From contig NZ_FMIX01000004.1 of the NCBI RefSeq assembly GCF_900095845.1, positions 875,501 through 939,500 of the forward strand: a stretch of 64,000 nucleotides of DNA, read 5' to 3'. Positions within the stretch are counted from its first letter, which is position 1. Each line of letters starts with the position of its first letter. The position numbers were made by a program, and so were the translations under genes. Shown here one piece after another: positions 1 through 9,691 of this stretch. The DNA is from Streptococcus timonensis (lineage in GTDB: Bacteria > Bacillota > Bacilli > Lactobacillales > Streptococcaceae). The notes under the pieces are model-generated. The model had not been told where the DNA came from, searched no databases, and was given only the letters and a program-made list of their open reading frames with translations.

Positions 1-411
1 GTAAAAGTAAGGTTGACCTGCAGAATACCAAATGTCGTCGTGATCGTTAACAGTAATACCGTTACGAGCATAGTTGCAGTGAATAATATTATCACTGTCT
101 ACAAACATACCTGTATGGCCGCCTGCCCCACTAGAGTACCCACGACGACCCCAAATAAAGATATCTCCACGCTTGGCATCCCAAGGTTGGTTCTCAGTAA
201 TAAGAGTATATCCATTTTTCAGCAACCAGTCATGCTGGTATTCAGTGTTCACAGCCCAACCTGCTGAAACTGCTCCAGCTTCTCTCAATGCATAATATAC
301 AGATGATGAACAATCATATGAATAAGGTCCATCACGATGATCCATGCTATAAGTCACATTGCCCTGCTTAGCTCGCATCCAAGCGATAGCTGTCTCAATA
401 TTTACTACCAT
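1..411 (-). CDS. Endolysin, Pal-like N-acetylmuramoyl-L-alanine amidase, C-terminus outside window
   Basis: The frame is open to the window edge (137 codons). It starts at the ATG at 411-409 behind an AGGAGAG ribosome site, two bases after the holin stop. The N-terminal domain matches the Amidase_5/NlpC-P60-like peptidoglycan hydrolase of pneumococcal phage Dp-1 Pal as I recall it. Visible features are the SYDCSSSVYYALR block with the likely catalytic cysteine near residue 34, WDAKRGDIFIWG, and GGHTGMFVDSDNIIHCNY with the candidate histidine. Relatives carry C-terminal choline-binding repeats; these would be outside the window. It cleaves host peptidoglycan at lysis after the holins open the membrane. 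Confidence 0.92.
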   Translation of the reverse strand, partial: MVVNIETAIAWMRAKQGNVTYSMDHRDGPYSYDCSSSVYYALREAGAVSAGWAVNTEYQHDWLLKNGYTLITENQPWDAKRGDIFIWGRRGYSSGAGGHTGMFVDSDNIIHCNYARNGITVNDHDDIWYSAGQPYFY

Positions 412-413
412 TT

Positions 414-746
414 TTACTCTCCTTTCCAAGCATCATTCATTTGCTTAACTGCTGACTCAACGAATGTATCGAGGTCACTGTCAGTCATGTTGATATTGTA
501 CTTACTAAGCTCAGCACGAATCTTAATACGTGCCTGTTCTAACTTCTCCTCGCCTTTATAACCCGTTTCTGAAGATACTTGCTCAACTGCGTTGACCGCA
601 TTCTTAGCAAGGATTTCAACAATCTTGATTGTCTTTTCTCCGCCTTTTTGCACCAGGTATTCTTTGATAGATTTAACTGCTACCCCTGTAAGAATCACAA
701 GGATGCTGATAGCACCGTTAAGTAAGATTTCATTGATTTGTTGCAT
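414..746 (-). CDS. Phage holin, LLH-type
   Basis: This 110-residue protein has one N-terminal hydrophobic helix (about residues 8-27, GAISILVILTGVAV) and a long charged helical tail. That is the layout of the LLH/phi-LC3 type holins found beside endolysins. It would form membrane lesions that release the amidase encoded two bases downstream. Its start overlaps the upstream second holin-family gene by 17 bp, which suggests translational coupling in a lysis cassette. Confidence 0.8.
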   Translation of the reverse strand: MQQINEILLNGAISILVILTGVAVKSIKEYLVQKGGEKTIKIVEILAKNAVNAVEQVSSETGYKGEEKLEQARIKIRAELSKYNINMTDSDLDTFVESAVKQMNDAWKGE

Positions 747-1188
747 CGTCTTTCTCCTTTACTTCGACTTCGATTTTGTCTTTTTGGTCAATGTTGACCA
801 GCAATTGACCAAGTTTTCTAGCATTATCTTTCTTAATTTGGTTGATGTAAGGTTTCAAGAATTCTGGGAATGCCCAACCAATCGCTTCCCAATTTTCAAG
901 CACCGAGCCTAGATAGTTAGCAATGAAGAACATTGTCCATGTAATTCCCAACGGACGAACACCAAGTGAGCGAGCATACATCGCAACAAGTAAGATGACT
1001 GTGAATACTACGAAATGTTTAATCAATCCCATTGTTCCGATTTTACTATCAAATCTCTTAGTCTTAAATGCCTTGATATATCCTGTAACGATATCCAAGA
1101 TCATTAGCCAAAAAAAGATGTGAATGTATGGACTTGACGAAAGATTCTTCAAATGTTCCATAAGCTCATGAAGTGGTAAGTCTCGCAT
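730..1188 (-). CDS. Phage holin family protein, Cph1/phage_holin_4 type
   Basis: This 152-residue protein carries about three hydrophobic segments (near residues 24-40, 55-72 and 84-96) and a charged C-terminus (KDKIEVEVKEKDD). The FWLMILDIVTGYIKAFKTKRFDSKIG block is typical of the toxin-secretion/phage-lysis holin family. The two adjacent holin-like genes are probably holin plus antiholin or two co-acting holins; the sequence cannot decide which. Confidence 0.82.
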   Translation of the reverse strand: MRDLPLHELMEHLKNLSSSPYIHIFFWLMILDIVTGYIKAFKTKRFDSKIGTMGLIKHFVVFTVILLVAMYARSLGVRPLGITWTMFFIANYLGSVLENWEAIGWAFPEFLKPYINQIKKDNARKLGQLLVNIDQKDKIEVEVKEKDDATNQ

Positions 1189-1199
1189 AAATCCCCTTT

Positions 1200-1817
1200 C
1201 TAACGTGCAACTGGCTTGGTTTCAAGCTCGTTGCTTTCTTTTGGTGCTTTAGGTGGCTCCCATTTCCAGATGCCTAGCTTACCATTTTGTTCAAGGCTTG
1301 CTAGTTCTTCGAGCGTTTGACCTTGATAAGTAAAGGCTTCATTGACTTGAACCATCACACGCTTACCTTCCTGGAACTTCTCGACATGCCCAGGGTTCTC
1401 AATCGCAAAAATTTCCTGTGGTTGATAAGCTTTCCCAGTTTGTCCAAGGTCTACCAATTCAAGACCACGCTTAAACAATGTAGGATCCAGCGGATTGTCT
1501 ACGTCGGTTACTCGAACCAGTACTGCCCAATCAGCTACTGCCTTGACTTCTGCAATTTTAGCATCTTTCTCAGCTAGCTTGGTTTCGTATTCTTGAGCCT
1601 GAGTATGCAAATCTTCCTGCAACTTCTTCACACCTTCAGCAGGGTTTAACTCAGTAGCTACCTGACCAAGAACTGCCTCAATCAGAACCTCGTCCGACTC
1701 GTTCACACGGTCGCCAATAAGAATACGGTCAAATGCCGTATAAGGCGCTTCTTGGCGAATTGCCACGAAAGTGCGGTTGCTATCCTGAAGATATTTATTA
1801 ACTACTTTAAATCCCAT
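1200..1817 (-). CDS. DUF1366-like phage protein
   Basis: This 205-residue protein begins MGFKVVNKYLQDSNRTFVAI. It has a predicted coiled coil at about residues 68-92 (QEDLHTQAQEYETKLAEKDAKIAEVKA) and a β-rich C-terminal half. Proteins of this kind, annotated DUF1366, sit between the tail-tip gene and the holins in streptococcal phages. Its function is not established. I assign the family by resemblance and position, not by a catalytic motif. Confidence 0.65.
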   Translation of the reverse strand: MGFKVVNKYLQDSNRTFVAIRQEAPYTAFDRILIGDRVNESDEVLIEAVLGQVATELNPAEGVKKLQEDLHTQAQEYETKLAEKDAKIAEVKAVADWAVLVRVTDVDNPLDPTLFKRGLELVDLGQTGKAYQPQEIFAIENPGHVEKFQEGKRVMVQVNEAFTYQGQTLEELASLEQNGKLGIWKWEPPKAPKESNELETKPVAR

Positions 1818-1820
1818 ATA

Positions 1821-2030
1821 TTATCCTTCTTCCTTTGGTTTATCTAATTCATCTGCTACTTTGTCAAATAGAGCTTTTAACTCTTCATTTGACTCAATAA
1901 GATTTAAAATTTCATTGAGTTGTTTTTGTGTGATTTCGTACAGTGCCTTATAAGTTGCTGAATCACTTGCTTTTAGTCCGACATCATCACTTAAATTTCG
2001 GATGATTAGTTGATTAATTTCTTCCTTCAT
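1821..2030 (-). CDS. Small phage protein of unknown function
   Basis: This 69-residue acidic, probably all-helical protein ends in KPKEEG. Its start overlaps the upstream S74 tail protein by 17 bp and its stop lies four bases before the next gene, so it is part of the tail-to-lysis transcript. I recognise no motif. Small genes in this place are common in streptococcal phages. Confidence 0.6.
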   Translation of the reverse strand: MKEEINQLIIRNLSDDVGLKASDSATYKALYEITQKQLNEILNLIESNEELKALFDKVADELDKPKEEG

Positions 2031-5000
2031 TTACTTCCTCCAGTTTCTGATTAAGTTCTTGAATAGCTTTGATTAAATAAGGTACAAATGCGGTATAGTC
2101 GATATGAAGATAACTATCTTCACTTTCAGGGTCTTTTGAAATTGCTTGAGGGATAATATCTTCAACTTCTTGAGCAATTAAACCGATTTCCTCATGTTTC
2201 TTATTTTCAATGTAATCAAATGAAACCAAGTTAAGTTGGTTGATTTCATTCAACGCTTGAACAGATGTACTTGTGATATTCTCTTTCAAACGTCTATCTG
2301 AAGATTTATCAATCCAATATTTGACGCTCCCAGAACCGATTTGATTCCACCATACAACAGCATTATTTCCGCCTTTTGGATTCGAACCTCCTCCAATGAT
2401 CTCAGAATCCCACATGTTCAATCCCTTGAAAAACTTAGGTTCTTTATAATAATTTATATTTCCATAAAAATTAACAGAGCCTCCATCTGCAAAATCGACC
2501 TTTTTGTAAAAACTAGCATCGTTTTTGCAATACATTTCACCAGTCCGCAACACGTACCACGCATAAGGACCTGATTTCCCCCAATCTGTCCCCCAGTTAA
2601 CCCAAAGAGCAACTTGCCCCCAAGCTGAGCTACCGTTACTCATACCAACTGCAAATTGATTTTGACCTGTAAGCCAATAAGTATTTGGGTCTTTATCATG
2701 AGTACCAATTTGGAAGCCACCAATTCGACCTTTAAAACCTTCAAGCAAGGTTGCAGTTACAACTACTGACCGCAATTTATTGATAAAAGCAGTTTTAGCA
2801 GCTAAAGTATCCGTGAATATGTCGTTAGATACAAATTTTCGAGCCATAGCTTGGTCCATAAGTACCTTGTCAGCTGTGACAGAGTTGGCCCCTAGAATAG
2901 TAGCAGTGACTGAACCAGCTTCAAAATTGGCGGTTTTGAGTTTATCGATCATTGCTGACTTGATGACCGCATTGTCAATTAAGGTCTCGCCTGTTATATG
3001 CGTAGCCTTACCAATAATGCGGTTGTTCCCGTTAGCGCCTACGTTGATGCCTGCGATGATATCTCCTGCGCTATTCAAGGCCTTGATAGCAAAGCTATCT
3101 TTTAGCAATGACATAGTCACACGATTATACTCATTGTTATAGTCAGTGCTATCTACAAATTTTTCAGGAATTATGCGCTTATCGATAACCATTGGCTTAT
3201 GAATAACAATATTCCCTGGACTCGTGAGAGTAAACCTGATTGAATACTCATTTAGCTCACCTGTTCTTGGAATGTCTAAATAACCTGTGAATACCTGATT
3301 ACCAGTCTTAGTAAGTATGATTTGAGAGTTATAGTACATTCCCAAACTTGTTGTATTGTCTAGCAACTGAATCAACACTCTACCGTCCCGTGGTACCTTA
3401 TCTACTGCGATTTCAATACGATAGCCAAGACCCTCGCCTTGTTTTACGAACCTTTTAGTAAGTGGAAACCGAACCCCTAACCACCCAGACATCGAGTCAG
3501 TGTAGTTAATTCTAATGCCGTCATGGTCGCCCCAGCTAACACGTTCTAAATGTTTATCTGTTGCTACTGATGAAATGTACTTTGGAATTTTGGTTGGCGC
3601 ATAAAATAGATTAGTAAGATTGCTAAACCTCTTGCCTACCTCGACCTCAAACAATTCTGAGGTTAAGGCCATACGGGCAATGTTGGAAGCAACGTTTGAG
3701 TCTGTCCTACCTAAGATGCGTTCATAAATTAGTGAAGTTTCTTTGACTTGCTGGAAATCCAACCTATCTACCTTGCTAGCAATCTGACTAGATAGATTTG
3801 TGAATTGACCGTCGACTGTTTGTTTATACTCTGCTAACTTAGACTTGTTGTCTTGCGTGATAGCTTCAAGTCGTTGCCGTGTCCCTTCTGCATCTTCTAC
3901 ATAGGTTCTTTTTGAAATGTAGTCACTAGCTATAACCTCCCTGATCACTGTCAGTTTATTCTCAGCTTCTTCTCGTGAATAGCGCTTCAGCTCATCTGAT
4001 AACTTCTCACGTTCTTTCTGAGTCGAGGTTTTAAATGTGTTTAAATCCCTAGCATTTTCAGTAGCAATTCTCTTGGCTTCCTCAACGAGATCAGCATTTG
4101 CTCCAGCTTTTTGTAAGGCTTCATCAGATTTTTGCTTGATTTCGTTCAAATCTACGCTATCAAAATCACGAAAGCGCTGGTCGATTGTCTCTGTCAGACT
4201 TTGCTTGACCTCTTCCGCTTTGGCTTTGGCAGCGTTAAGACCATCTGTGATTTCATTCTTGATACCTTGTACCTTACGGTCAAAATCAAGATCAGCATTC
4301 TTGATTTCTTTTTCAAGTCTTGCTTCAAAGATATAGGTCTCATTCTTCACTGCATCACTCACGACATTCCCAATTGCATGTGCAAGACCAGATTTAAACT
4401 CTCCAAAACCAATAGACTTCAATTTCTTAGCCATTGGAGAGTAGGTATATTTAGTGATTTTCTTCCTTACATCCAAATCGAATGTTTCATGGTATACACC
4501 CACGACATCGAACATCTGTACTGGAACATCACTCTGACCAACAACATCAATTTCAAGGCTATCTTCCATGAGATCGCATAGGCTAGTTCTGAAATACTGC
4601 TTGCCATATTCTCTAAGGCTTGCTTCATCCTTAACGTCTTGGTCGTTGACTTCTACAACATCCTCATAAATCTGACTGTATTTATTGATCAACGGGCTAT
4701 CTACAACTACTTTATAATGCTTATCATCAGCATTTTTTCCCTCGCCTTTAACAGTCGTCTTAAAAGTTATACGAGTCTTTAAAGACTTAGTAGATGTCTT
4801 ATGTTGATAACTGGACAGATTTTTCTTGTACATAAAAAGCGATTCATTTTCTGAACCGCCATTTTTTAATAAACGTACCTGATATCCATGCCTGACTAAA
4901 TCACCACCCCACTGACCAAGAATAGAGTGTTTATCCTTGGTCAAGGCTTCCATAGCGTTTGTTGTATCAGTATTGAAGGTATGTCTATCGTCAATATCTG

Positions 5001-5355
5001 AGAAGAACGAGAATGGATTATCACGAGTGATGCTTCCAGCGAATCTACTTAAAGCAGTTGAGCCAGTCTCTCTGTCAAGATTGATTGGATGCACAATATA
5101 ATGATTTAACAGGGTCATGACTTGATTGGCATAAACATGAATATATCCATGTTGTTTCTCAACTTCAAAAATAACAAAGTCTTGCTCACCATGTAGATCA
5201 TCAGCTGTTAAGAATGTTTCTTCTCTTAGTCGTTGCCATAACACATTGTTAGTAGGAAACTTAAATGTTAATTGATAGGTATTTCTATCTATCTGAACTA
5301 TTTCGTCAGCATAGGCAGCATTCAGAGGAACATTCCCGTCTGTTAAATAAATCAT
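2014..5355 (-). CDS. Tail-associated / host-recognition protein with S74 chaperone domain
   Basis: I start it at the ATG at 5355, which overlaps the Dit stop as ATGA and follows a GGAGG site; this gives 1,113 residues. The N-terminal 350 or so residues resemble the prophage tail minor structural protein (Tal hub). A long coiled-coil stretch follows (about 340-520), then β-rich receptor-binding-like segments. The C-terminus is an endosialidase chaperone (Peptidase_S74): SDRRLKENI with Ser near 1019 and Lys near 1024, spaced five apart as in the Ser/Lys dyad, then IGLIAQEVE. The chaperone is expected to trimerise the fibre and cut itself off. It is likely the adsorption determinant. Confidence 0.88.
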   Translation of the reverse strand: MIYLTDGNVPLNAAYADEIVQIDRNTYQLTFKFPTNNVLWQRLREETFLTADDLHGEQDFVIFEVEKQHGYIHVYANQVMTLLNHYIVHPINLDRETGSTALSRFAGSITRDNPFSFFSDIDDRHTFNTDTTNAMEALTKDKHSILGQWGGDLVRHGYQVRLLKNGGSENESLFMYKKNLSSYQHKTSTKSLKTRITFKTTVKGEGKNADDKHYKVVVDSPLINKYSQIYEDVVEVNDQDVKDEASLREYGKQYFRTSLCDLMEDSLEIDVVGQSDVPVQMFDVVGVYHETFDLDVRKKITKYTYSPMAKKLKSIGFGEFKSGLAHAIGNVVSDAVKNETYIFEARLEKEIKNADLDFDRKVQGIKNEITDGLNAAKAKAEEVKQSLTETIDQRFRDFDSVDLNEIKQKSDEALQKAGANADLVEEAKRIATENARDLNTFKTSTQKEREKLSDELKRYSREEAENKLTVIREVIASDYISKRTYVEDAEGTRQRLEAITQDNKSKLAEYKQTVDGQFTNLSSQIASKVDRLDFQQVKETSLIYERILGRTDSNVASNIARMALTSELFEVEVGKRFSNLTNLFYAPTKIPKYISSVATDKHLERVSWGDHDGIRINYTDSMSGWLGVRFPLTKRFVKQGEGLGYRIEIAVDKVPRDGRVLIQLLDNTTSLGMYYNSQIILTKTGNQVFTGYLDIPRTGELNEYSIRFTLTSPGNIVIHKPMVIDKRIIPEKFVDSTDYNNEYNRVTMSLLKDSFAIKALNSAGDIIAGINVGANGNNRIIGKATHITGETLIDNAVIKSAMIDKLKTANFEAGSVTATILGANSVTADKVLMDQAMARKFVSNDIFTDTLAAKTAFINKLRSVVVTATLLEGFKGRIGGFQIGTHDKDPNTYWLTGQNQFAVGMSNGSSAWGQVALWVNWGTDWGKSGPYAWYVLRTGEMYCKNDASFYKKVDFADGGSVNFYGNINYYKEPKFFKGLNMWDSEIIGGGSNPKGGNNAVVWWNQIGSGSVKYWIDKSSDRRLKENITSTSVQALNEINQLNLVSFDYIENKKHEEIGLIAQEVEDIIPQAISKDPESEDSYLHIDYTAFVPYLIKAIQELNQKLEEVNEGRN

Positions 5356-6047
5356 ACTAGATACCTCCAATTAGGACGAATAGTTACCTTACGTACATTA
5401 CCTGTAAATGTCACACCACTGCGACCAACAGGAATTTCAAAGAACCCACCACGTTTTCTGAGTGTGTTCTGCACTGCCCCACTGGCATTGAAGATGTTTT
5501 GTTTTCCTTGCCGACAGTCAATCGTTGCTTTACCAATAATTGATAAATGCATGGTTTTACGTCCAATAGTCAGTGATACATCTCCATTGCCCTCAATCTC
5601 AATAATAGGTTCTGAATAGACCGTACCGATGTTATTAATCGTTCCAGCGTTTGTTAATACGACTGGTGTGATATCCTTTGGATATCTGAACGGTTGCATG
5701 TCTAATTTAATTTCTAACTTCCAAGCATGATTTCCCAAAGGTTCAAAACTAGCAGTTATGAAATTAGCATAGAGCAACGAACCAAGCTGATAGCTAAATT
5801 CTAAAATATTATCATTCGATTGAAATTTATCAAGAATATTTGAAATCTCAACCATTTTTTTTACGTGTAAAATGAAGGTTCTTTCGTAGCTAGCAAAAGA
5901 ACCTTCTAATACACGATAACTGCCATTAACTCCGAACAGTTCGGTTTTTTCGCCTTTAGGCCTTGCAGCTTCAACCTTTCCAAAATCTGTCACAACACAA
6001 CCAGGAAGAGTTGATGTATTAAAGCCATTGATGATCATATAATCCAT
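5352..6047 (-). CDS. Distal tail protein (Dit)
   Basis: This 231-residue protein lies between the tape measure and Tal genes. It has the N-terminal ING-x-STLPG and phage tail family (Sipho_tail) features, including ASYERTFILHVK and WKLEIKLDMQPFRYP. Dit forms the hexameric ring joining the tail tube to the baseplate hub. Its ATG follows GGAGGG, and it overlaps the tape measure stop by three bases (TAATGG). Family length and gene order both fit. Confidence 0.9.
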   Translation of the reverse strand: MDYMIINGFNTSTLPGCVVTDFGKVEAARPKGEKTELFGVNGSYRVLEGSFASYERTFILHVKKMVEISNILDKFQSNDNILEFSYQLGSLLYANFITASFEPLGNHAWKLEIKLDMQPFRYPKDITPVVLTNAGTINNIGTVYSEPIIEIEGNGDVSLTIGRKTMHLSIIGKATIDCRQGKQNIFNASGAVQNTLRKRGGFFEIPVGRSGVTFTGNVRKVTIRPNWRYLV

Positions 6048-8983
6048 TAAATTCCCTCCCTTGCATATATTGCACCGTGTTGTTCATACGTTTTCATCGA
6101 AATAATGTCATTGTCTAGGTAGATATCTGACGACTTTTCAAGGATAGCAGTAAGTATTCTCTCCATACTTGCTCTCAGAATCGCTATCTCAGACACGGTT
6201 TTGCTGTCATATGCTTCAAATTGAGCTGATGGCATAGCTAATTGCGCTTCTAGACTTTTAGTAATAGATGTAGAGGATTTCAGATTCAAGTTGTCTTCTG
6301 AAAATACATCTGAAATTTCATCAGCCATTCCTCCAACCGTTTGTTTGACATCCTTAAATTGATCTTGCAATCCTTGGTCTAACCCTTTCATGATTGCATT
6401 ACCAGCGGGAATCAATAACTTACGGTCATATTCAATTGGCCCTTTGTGGTCACGAATCCAACTAGCGATTCCACCTACAAAGCTTGTTACAGAAGACCAC
6501 ATAGATTGTAGACCATTCAAGAAACCTTGTAAGATTGCTTGACCTGCTCCGAATAAGTCAATATTCCACAATTGGTTGAAGAATCCAGTCACACTACTTA
6601 CAAGACTAGATACAGCATTAGACATGGTATCCCATGCGCTCTGTGCTCCAGATACAAGACTGTTTATAGCGCTTAACACACTAGATTTCAGAGTTTCCCA
6701 TGCTGAACTTGCAGTGGATTTGATGCCCTCCCACAAACTAGAGAGGAAACTTGTAAAGCTATTCCAAATGTTTTGTGCTTCTTGCACTAAACCTGTAATC
6801 AGATTTGATACAGTAGATTTTATTGTTTCCCAAACTACGACTGCTACAGTTTTGATACCTTCCCAAATTGTACTTAATGTAGCAGATAAGTTTTCAAAAG
6901 CAGAAACTACGAAACCAATTATGGCATCTACAACACCAGAGAAGTATGTTTTAATTCCTTCCCATATCAGAAAAATGCCATTTTTAATACCTTCCCAAAT
7001 TAGAGAAAGGTCAGCTCCAAGCTGGTTAAAATTCCCTGTCACAAGGTCGATGATAATCAAAACTGCGCCTAAGAATATTGATTTGATAACTTCCCAAATT
7101 CCTTGGAAAATCATCTTAATACCTTCCCAAATTAGAGTAAGACCATTTGAAATATTATTCCAAATATTCATAAATCCGTCGATGAACGGTTGAACAACTG
7201 TCATAATAGCTGTAGTAATCAATGTCCAAGCAGTAGATGCAGCTTCTTGAATACTTACCCATAAGTCAGAAAAGAATGTTACAACAGAAGTCCACATCGC
7301 TTTCAAAGATTCTATGTAAGTATTCCATGCCATAGAGACTCCATCCCACAATGTGTTAGCTCCTTCAGAGATTCCACTCCAAAGATTGACAAAGAAGTCT
7401 GAAATTCCTTGCCACGCTTGCTTAATCCATTCCACAAAATCTGACCAAATCTGTCGTCCTGTTTCGGTTTGTGTGAAGAACCATGTTAATGCAGCAACTG
7501 CAGCTGCAATCCATCCTACTAACGGAATTGCTGAAATAGCTGTAGTTACAGATGCAGCAAAGCCTGAAATAACTGTTTGAATTACTGAAAATATTCCTGG
7601 TAATCCACCTAGAGCTGTTACAAATGAAGCAATTTTCACAATAGGCATTCCAACACCTAGTGCAACAATTGCTGTTTTTAGTAAATCTGCTGCAATTTTG
7701 TTTTCTTTAAAAAAGCTTGTAATTTCTTTCAAAAATGACGATACAATTTTTAATGCTGATGTCAACCCTTCAAATGCTACACCTAAAAGGTTTACACCCT
7801 GTTCTCCATCCTTTATGCCTAACAAATCACTGACAAAATCACCAACAATTCCTAATACGTCCCAAATGGCTGAACCAATATTGATAAAGGTCTCACGGAT
7901 ATTATCTGCAATGTTGACGATTTGAGTTGCAGCTCCTTCAGAAAATCCAAGGGCTTCTAAAATGTCAATGTTGTCTTGCTTACTCAATGATCCAAAGATC
8001 ATATCGAAGAAGGTTTCAAAGATTCCTGTCACACGAGACAATTGGTTATAGACCGCACTTCCAAAATCATCTCCAAAAAGCTGAGAAGCAATCTGGCTAA
8101 TCCCTTCGGTCAAAACTAAACCCAATCCAGAAAAAATATTTCCAACCATTGGTAAAAAGTTTTCGAAGAGAAAGGTAGAGGTTGTTTTTGCTAAAGCTTG
8201 TAAAGATGGCAGAATATTTTCTCCCAACGCTAACTTTCCAAGTACATTCTGTGCAGATGCTTTCATCGCTTGGAATGAGCCAGTAAAAGTAGATGCTGCT
8301 TCTTTAGCAGTCGTACCTGTAATGTCTAAATTCTCTTGAATAGCATGTATAGCATTATACACGTCTGATAAATTGTTAATGTCATACTTAACACCTGTCA
8401 ATTTCTCAGCATCTGCCAATAGACGTTGCATTTCTTGCTTTGTACCACCGTAACCAAGCTTCAAGTTGTCCAGCATAGTGTAGTTCTGCTTAGCAAATCC
8501 TTGATATGCCATCTGAATGCTTTCCATTGATGTCCCCATCTTATTAGCATTGTCTGACATGTCAATCATGGCCATATTAGCTGTTTCTGCAGCTTTATCA
8601 GTATCTCCACCAAGAGACTGCAACAGACTAGCTGAAAAGCCTGTTACATTTTCCATATAGGCATTCGCTGATAGACCTGTTGTCTTATAAGCCTCATTAG
8701 CATACCCTTTTACCTTATCAGCCGAGCCTTTAAAAAGGGTTTCAATACCCCCAAGTGATTGTTGAAGTGATGCTCCCTCATTTAAAGCGGCGCTAAAGGC
8801 TTTTCCGATTCCAGCTGCTGCAATTACCTTTGTCATGACACTAACAAGACTAGAACCTAATGACTGCCCAGCACTTTGTCCTGCTGCGCTAGCTTCAGGA
8901 TTGAGAAGTGATTGGATTTTCCCAGTAATACCTCTTGCTGATGGTATCAATTGTACATAAGCCTGTGCTATTTCTGTCGCCAC
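6047..8983 (-). CDS. Tail tape measure protein
   Basis: This 978-residue protein is the longest structural gene but one. The N-terminal portion is the TP901-type tape-measure core, with Ala/Gly-rich helices. The centre has several hydrophobic stretches. Between roughly residues 500 and 800 there are repeated Trp-containing units such as LIWEGIK, LWEGIKSTASSAWETLKSSV and VWETIKSTV, spaced as in tape measures. The start codon is GTG behind GGGGGTGAGG and overlaps the preceding stop as TAGTG. The protein sets tail length and is ejected with the DNA. Confidence 0.95.
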   Translation of the reverse strand: MATEIAQAYVQLIPSARGITGKIQSLLNPEASAAGQSAGQSLGSSLVSVMTKVIAAAGIGKAFSAALNEGASLQQSLGGIETLFKGSADKVKGYANEAYKTTGLSANAYMENVTGFSASLLQSLGGDTDKAAETANMAMIDMSDNANKMGTSMESIQMAYQGFAKQNYTMLDNLKLGYGGTKQEMQRLLADAEKLTGVKYDINNLSDVYNAIHAIQENLDITGTTAKEAASTFTGSFQAMKASAQNVLGKLALGENILPSLQALAKTTSTFLFENFLPMVGNIFSGLGLVLTEGISQIASQLFGDDFGSAVYNQLSRVTGIFETFFDMIFGSLSKQDNIDILEALGFSEGAATQIVNIADNIRETFINIGSAIWDVLGIVGDFVSDLLGIKDGEQGVNLLGVAFEGLTSALKIVSSFLKEITSFFKENKIAADLLKTAIVALGVGMPIVKIASFVTALGGLPGIFSVIQTVISGFAASVTTAISAIPLVGWIAAAVAALTWFFTQTETGRQIWSDFVEWIKQAWQGISDFFVNLWSGISEGANTLWDGVSMAWNTYIESLKAMWTSVVTFFSDLWVSIQEAASTAWTLITTAIMTVVQPFIDGFMNIWNNISNGLTLIWEGIKMIFQGIWEVIKSIFLGAVLIIIDLVTGNFNQLGADLSLIWEGIKNGIFLIWEGIKTYFSGVVDAIIGFVVSAFENLSATLSTIWEGIKTVAVVVWETIKSTVSNLITGLVQEAQNIWNSFTSFLSSLWEGIKSTASSAWETLKSSVLSAINSLVSGAQSAWDTMSNAVSSLVSSVTGFFNQLWNIDLFGAGQAILQGFLNGLQSMWSSVTSFVGGIASWIRDHKGPIEYDRKLLIPAGNAIMKGLDQGLQDQFKDVKQTVGGMADEISDVFSEDNLNLKSSTSITKSLEAQLAMPSAQFEAYDSKTVSEIAILRASMERILTAILEKSSDIYLDNDIISMKTYEQHGAIYAREGI

Positions 8984-9363
8984 TAATCCTCACCCCCTAT
9001 CTTTTCTAGAATTTGCTGACGATACTCTTCAAAGTCCTCACCAGAATCAAAGATCATCTCATTACTTTCTTTAGCTTTAGTTTTTCCTGTCAATTCTTGT
9101 GCAATCATTTTTGGTTTATTGATTCCTTTTTGACCATCCGTTGTTTTAAACCATACAAGCGCAGATAATCTATCTACTACACTTGCAAGCAAGAGAGTAT
9201 CAAAGGACACTTTACTATTGCTTATTGCTAGTTTGATACGAGAATCATCCTTTAAACCAAAAGCAAAGACAGCCACCTGGTTAACAGGTAGCTGTCTGTA
9301 GTCAAAAATTCCATAGGTTTCAGCTAAATCACAAATAAGAGAATCTTCGTCTATTTGAATCAT
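8983..9363 (-). CDS. Tail assembly chaperone, downstream (GT-type) frame
   Basis: This frame codes for 126 residues from the ATG at 9363 and resembles the DUF5361/Gp15-like proteins found just before tape-measure genes. No ribosome-binding site precedes that ATG. The frame is open upstream and joins the preceding gene through a -1 shift on seven A residues (9387-9381), giving a predicted product of about 235 residues. That is the standard G/GT arrangement for tail chaperones, which coat the tape measure during assembly. Independent translation looks unlikely. Confidence 0.85.
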   Translation of the reverse strand: MIQIDEDSLICDLAETYGIFDYRQLPVNQVAVFAFGLKDDSRIKLAISNSKVSFDTLLLASVVDRLSALVWFKTTDGQKGINKPKMIAQELTGKTKAKESNEMIFDSGEDFEEYRQQILEKIGGED

Positions 9364-9377
9364 TCTAGCAAGGAGCG

Positions 9378-9689
9378 CTATTTTTTTAATTGGTCCTGAC
9401 TTGTGAAAATCTCACTAATTTCTGAACCCATTTTATCCAAAGGAACAATTCCATCAGCATTCCGAACATGATCTTTCAAATCTTCCGACTTGTTACCAAG
9501 CATAAGTTTGACAACTTTTGGTAAAACTGCTGGATTGGTATCTACTTCTGCAATAGCTTCAAGCAACTCATAGTTTTCCAAGCGCTCTTTTGTGATTTCA
9601 AAAGCAAATCCGGTCGAAGTCACCCCACGGATTGTTTTAATCTGCGGGGTAGCTTCTTTATTTTTCTTTTTGCGATTTTGTTTTGACAT
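9378..9689 (-). CDS. Tail assembly chaperone, upstream (G-type) frame
   Basis: This 103-residue protein is basic at the N-terminus (KQNRKKKNK) and helical afterwards. It follows the major tail protein by two bases and ends QDQLKK-stop at the slippery heptamer. By position and by the frameshift it is the short form of the tail assembly chaperone. The sequence alone would not identify it. Confidence 0.85.
   Translation of the reverse strand: MSKQNRKKKNKEATPQIKTIRGVTSTGFAFEITKERLENYELLEAIAEVDTNPAVLPKVVKLMLGNKSEDLKDHVRNADGIVPLDKMGSEISEIFTSQDQLKK
9381..9387 (-). other. Programmed -1 frameshift slippery site A_AAA_AAA
   Basis: The upstream frame ends CAA TTA AAA AAA TAG, so an in-frame A_AAA_AAA heptamer sits directly before the stop. 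Slipping back one base gives ATA GCG CTC CTT GCT AGA ATG, which runs without a stop into the next gene. Position between the major tail protein and tape measure is where phages place this event. Confidence 0.85.
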
Positions 9690-9691
9690 AG

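Noticed and set aside
4037..4581. Plus-strand ORFs within the coiled-coil part of the tail protein
   Set aside because: They are caused by the biased codon pattern of the coiled coil; no start signals.
6576..7193. 205-codon plus-strand ORF inside the tape measure gene
   Set aside because: It is antisense to a repetitive coding region, has no ribosome site, and its composition mirrors the tape-measure repeats.
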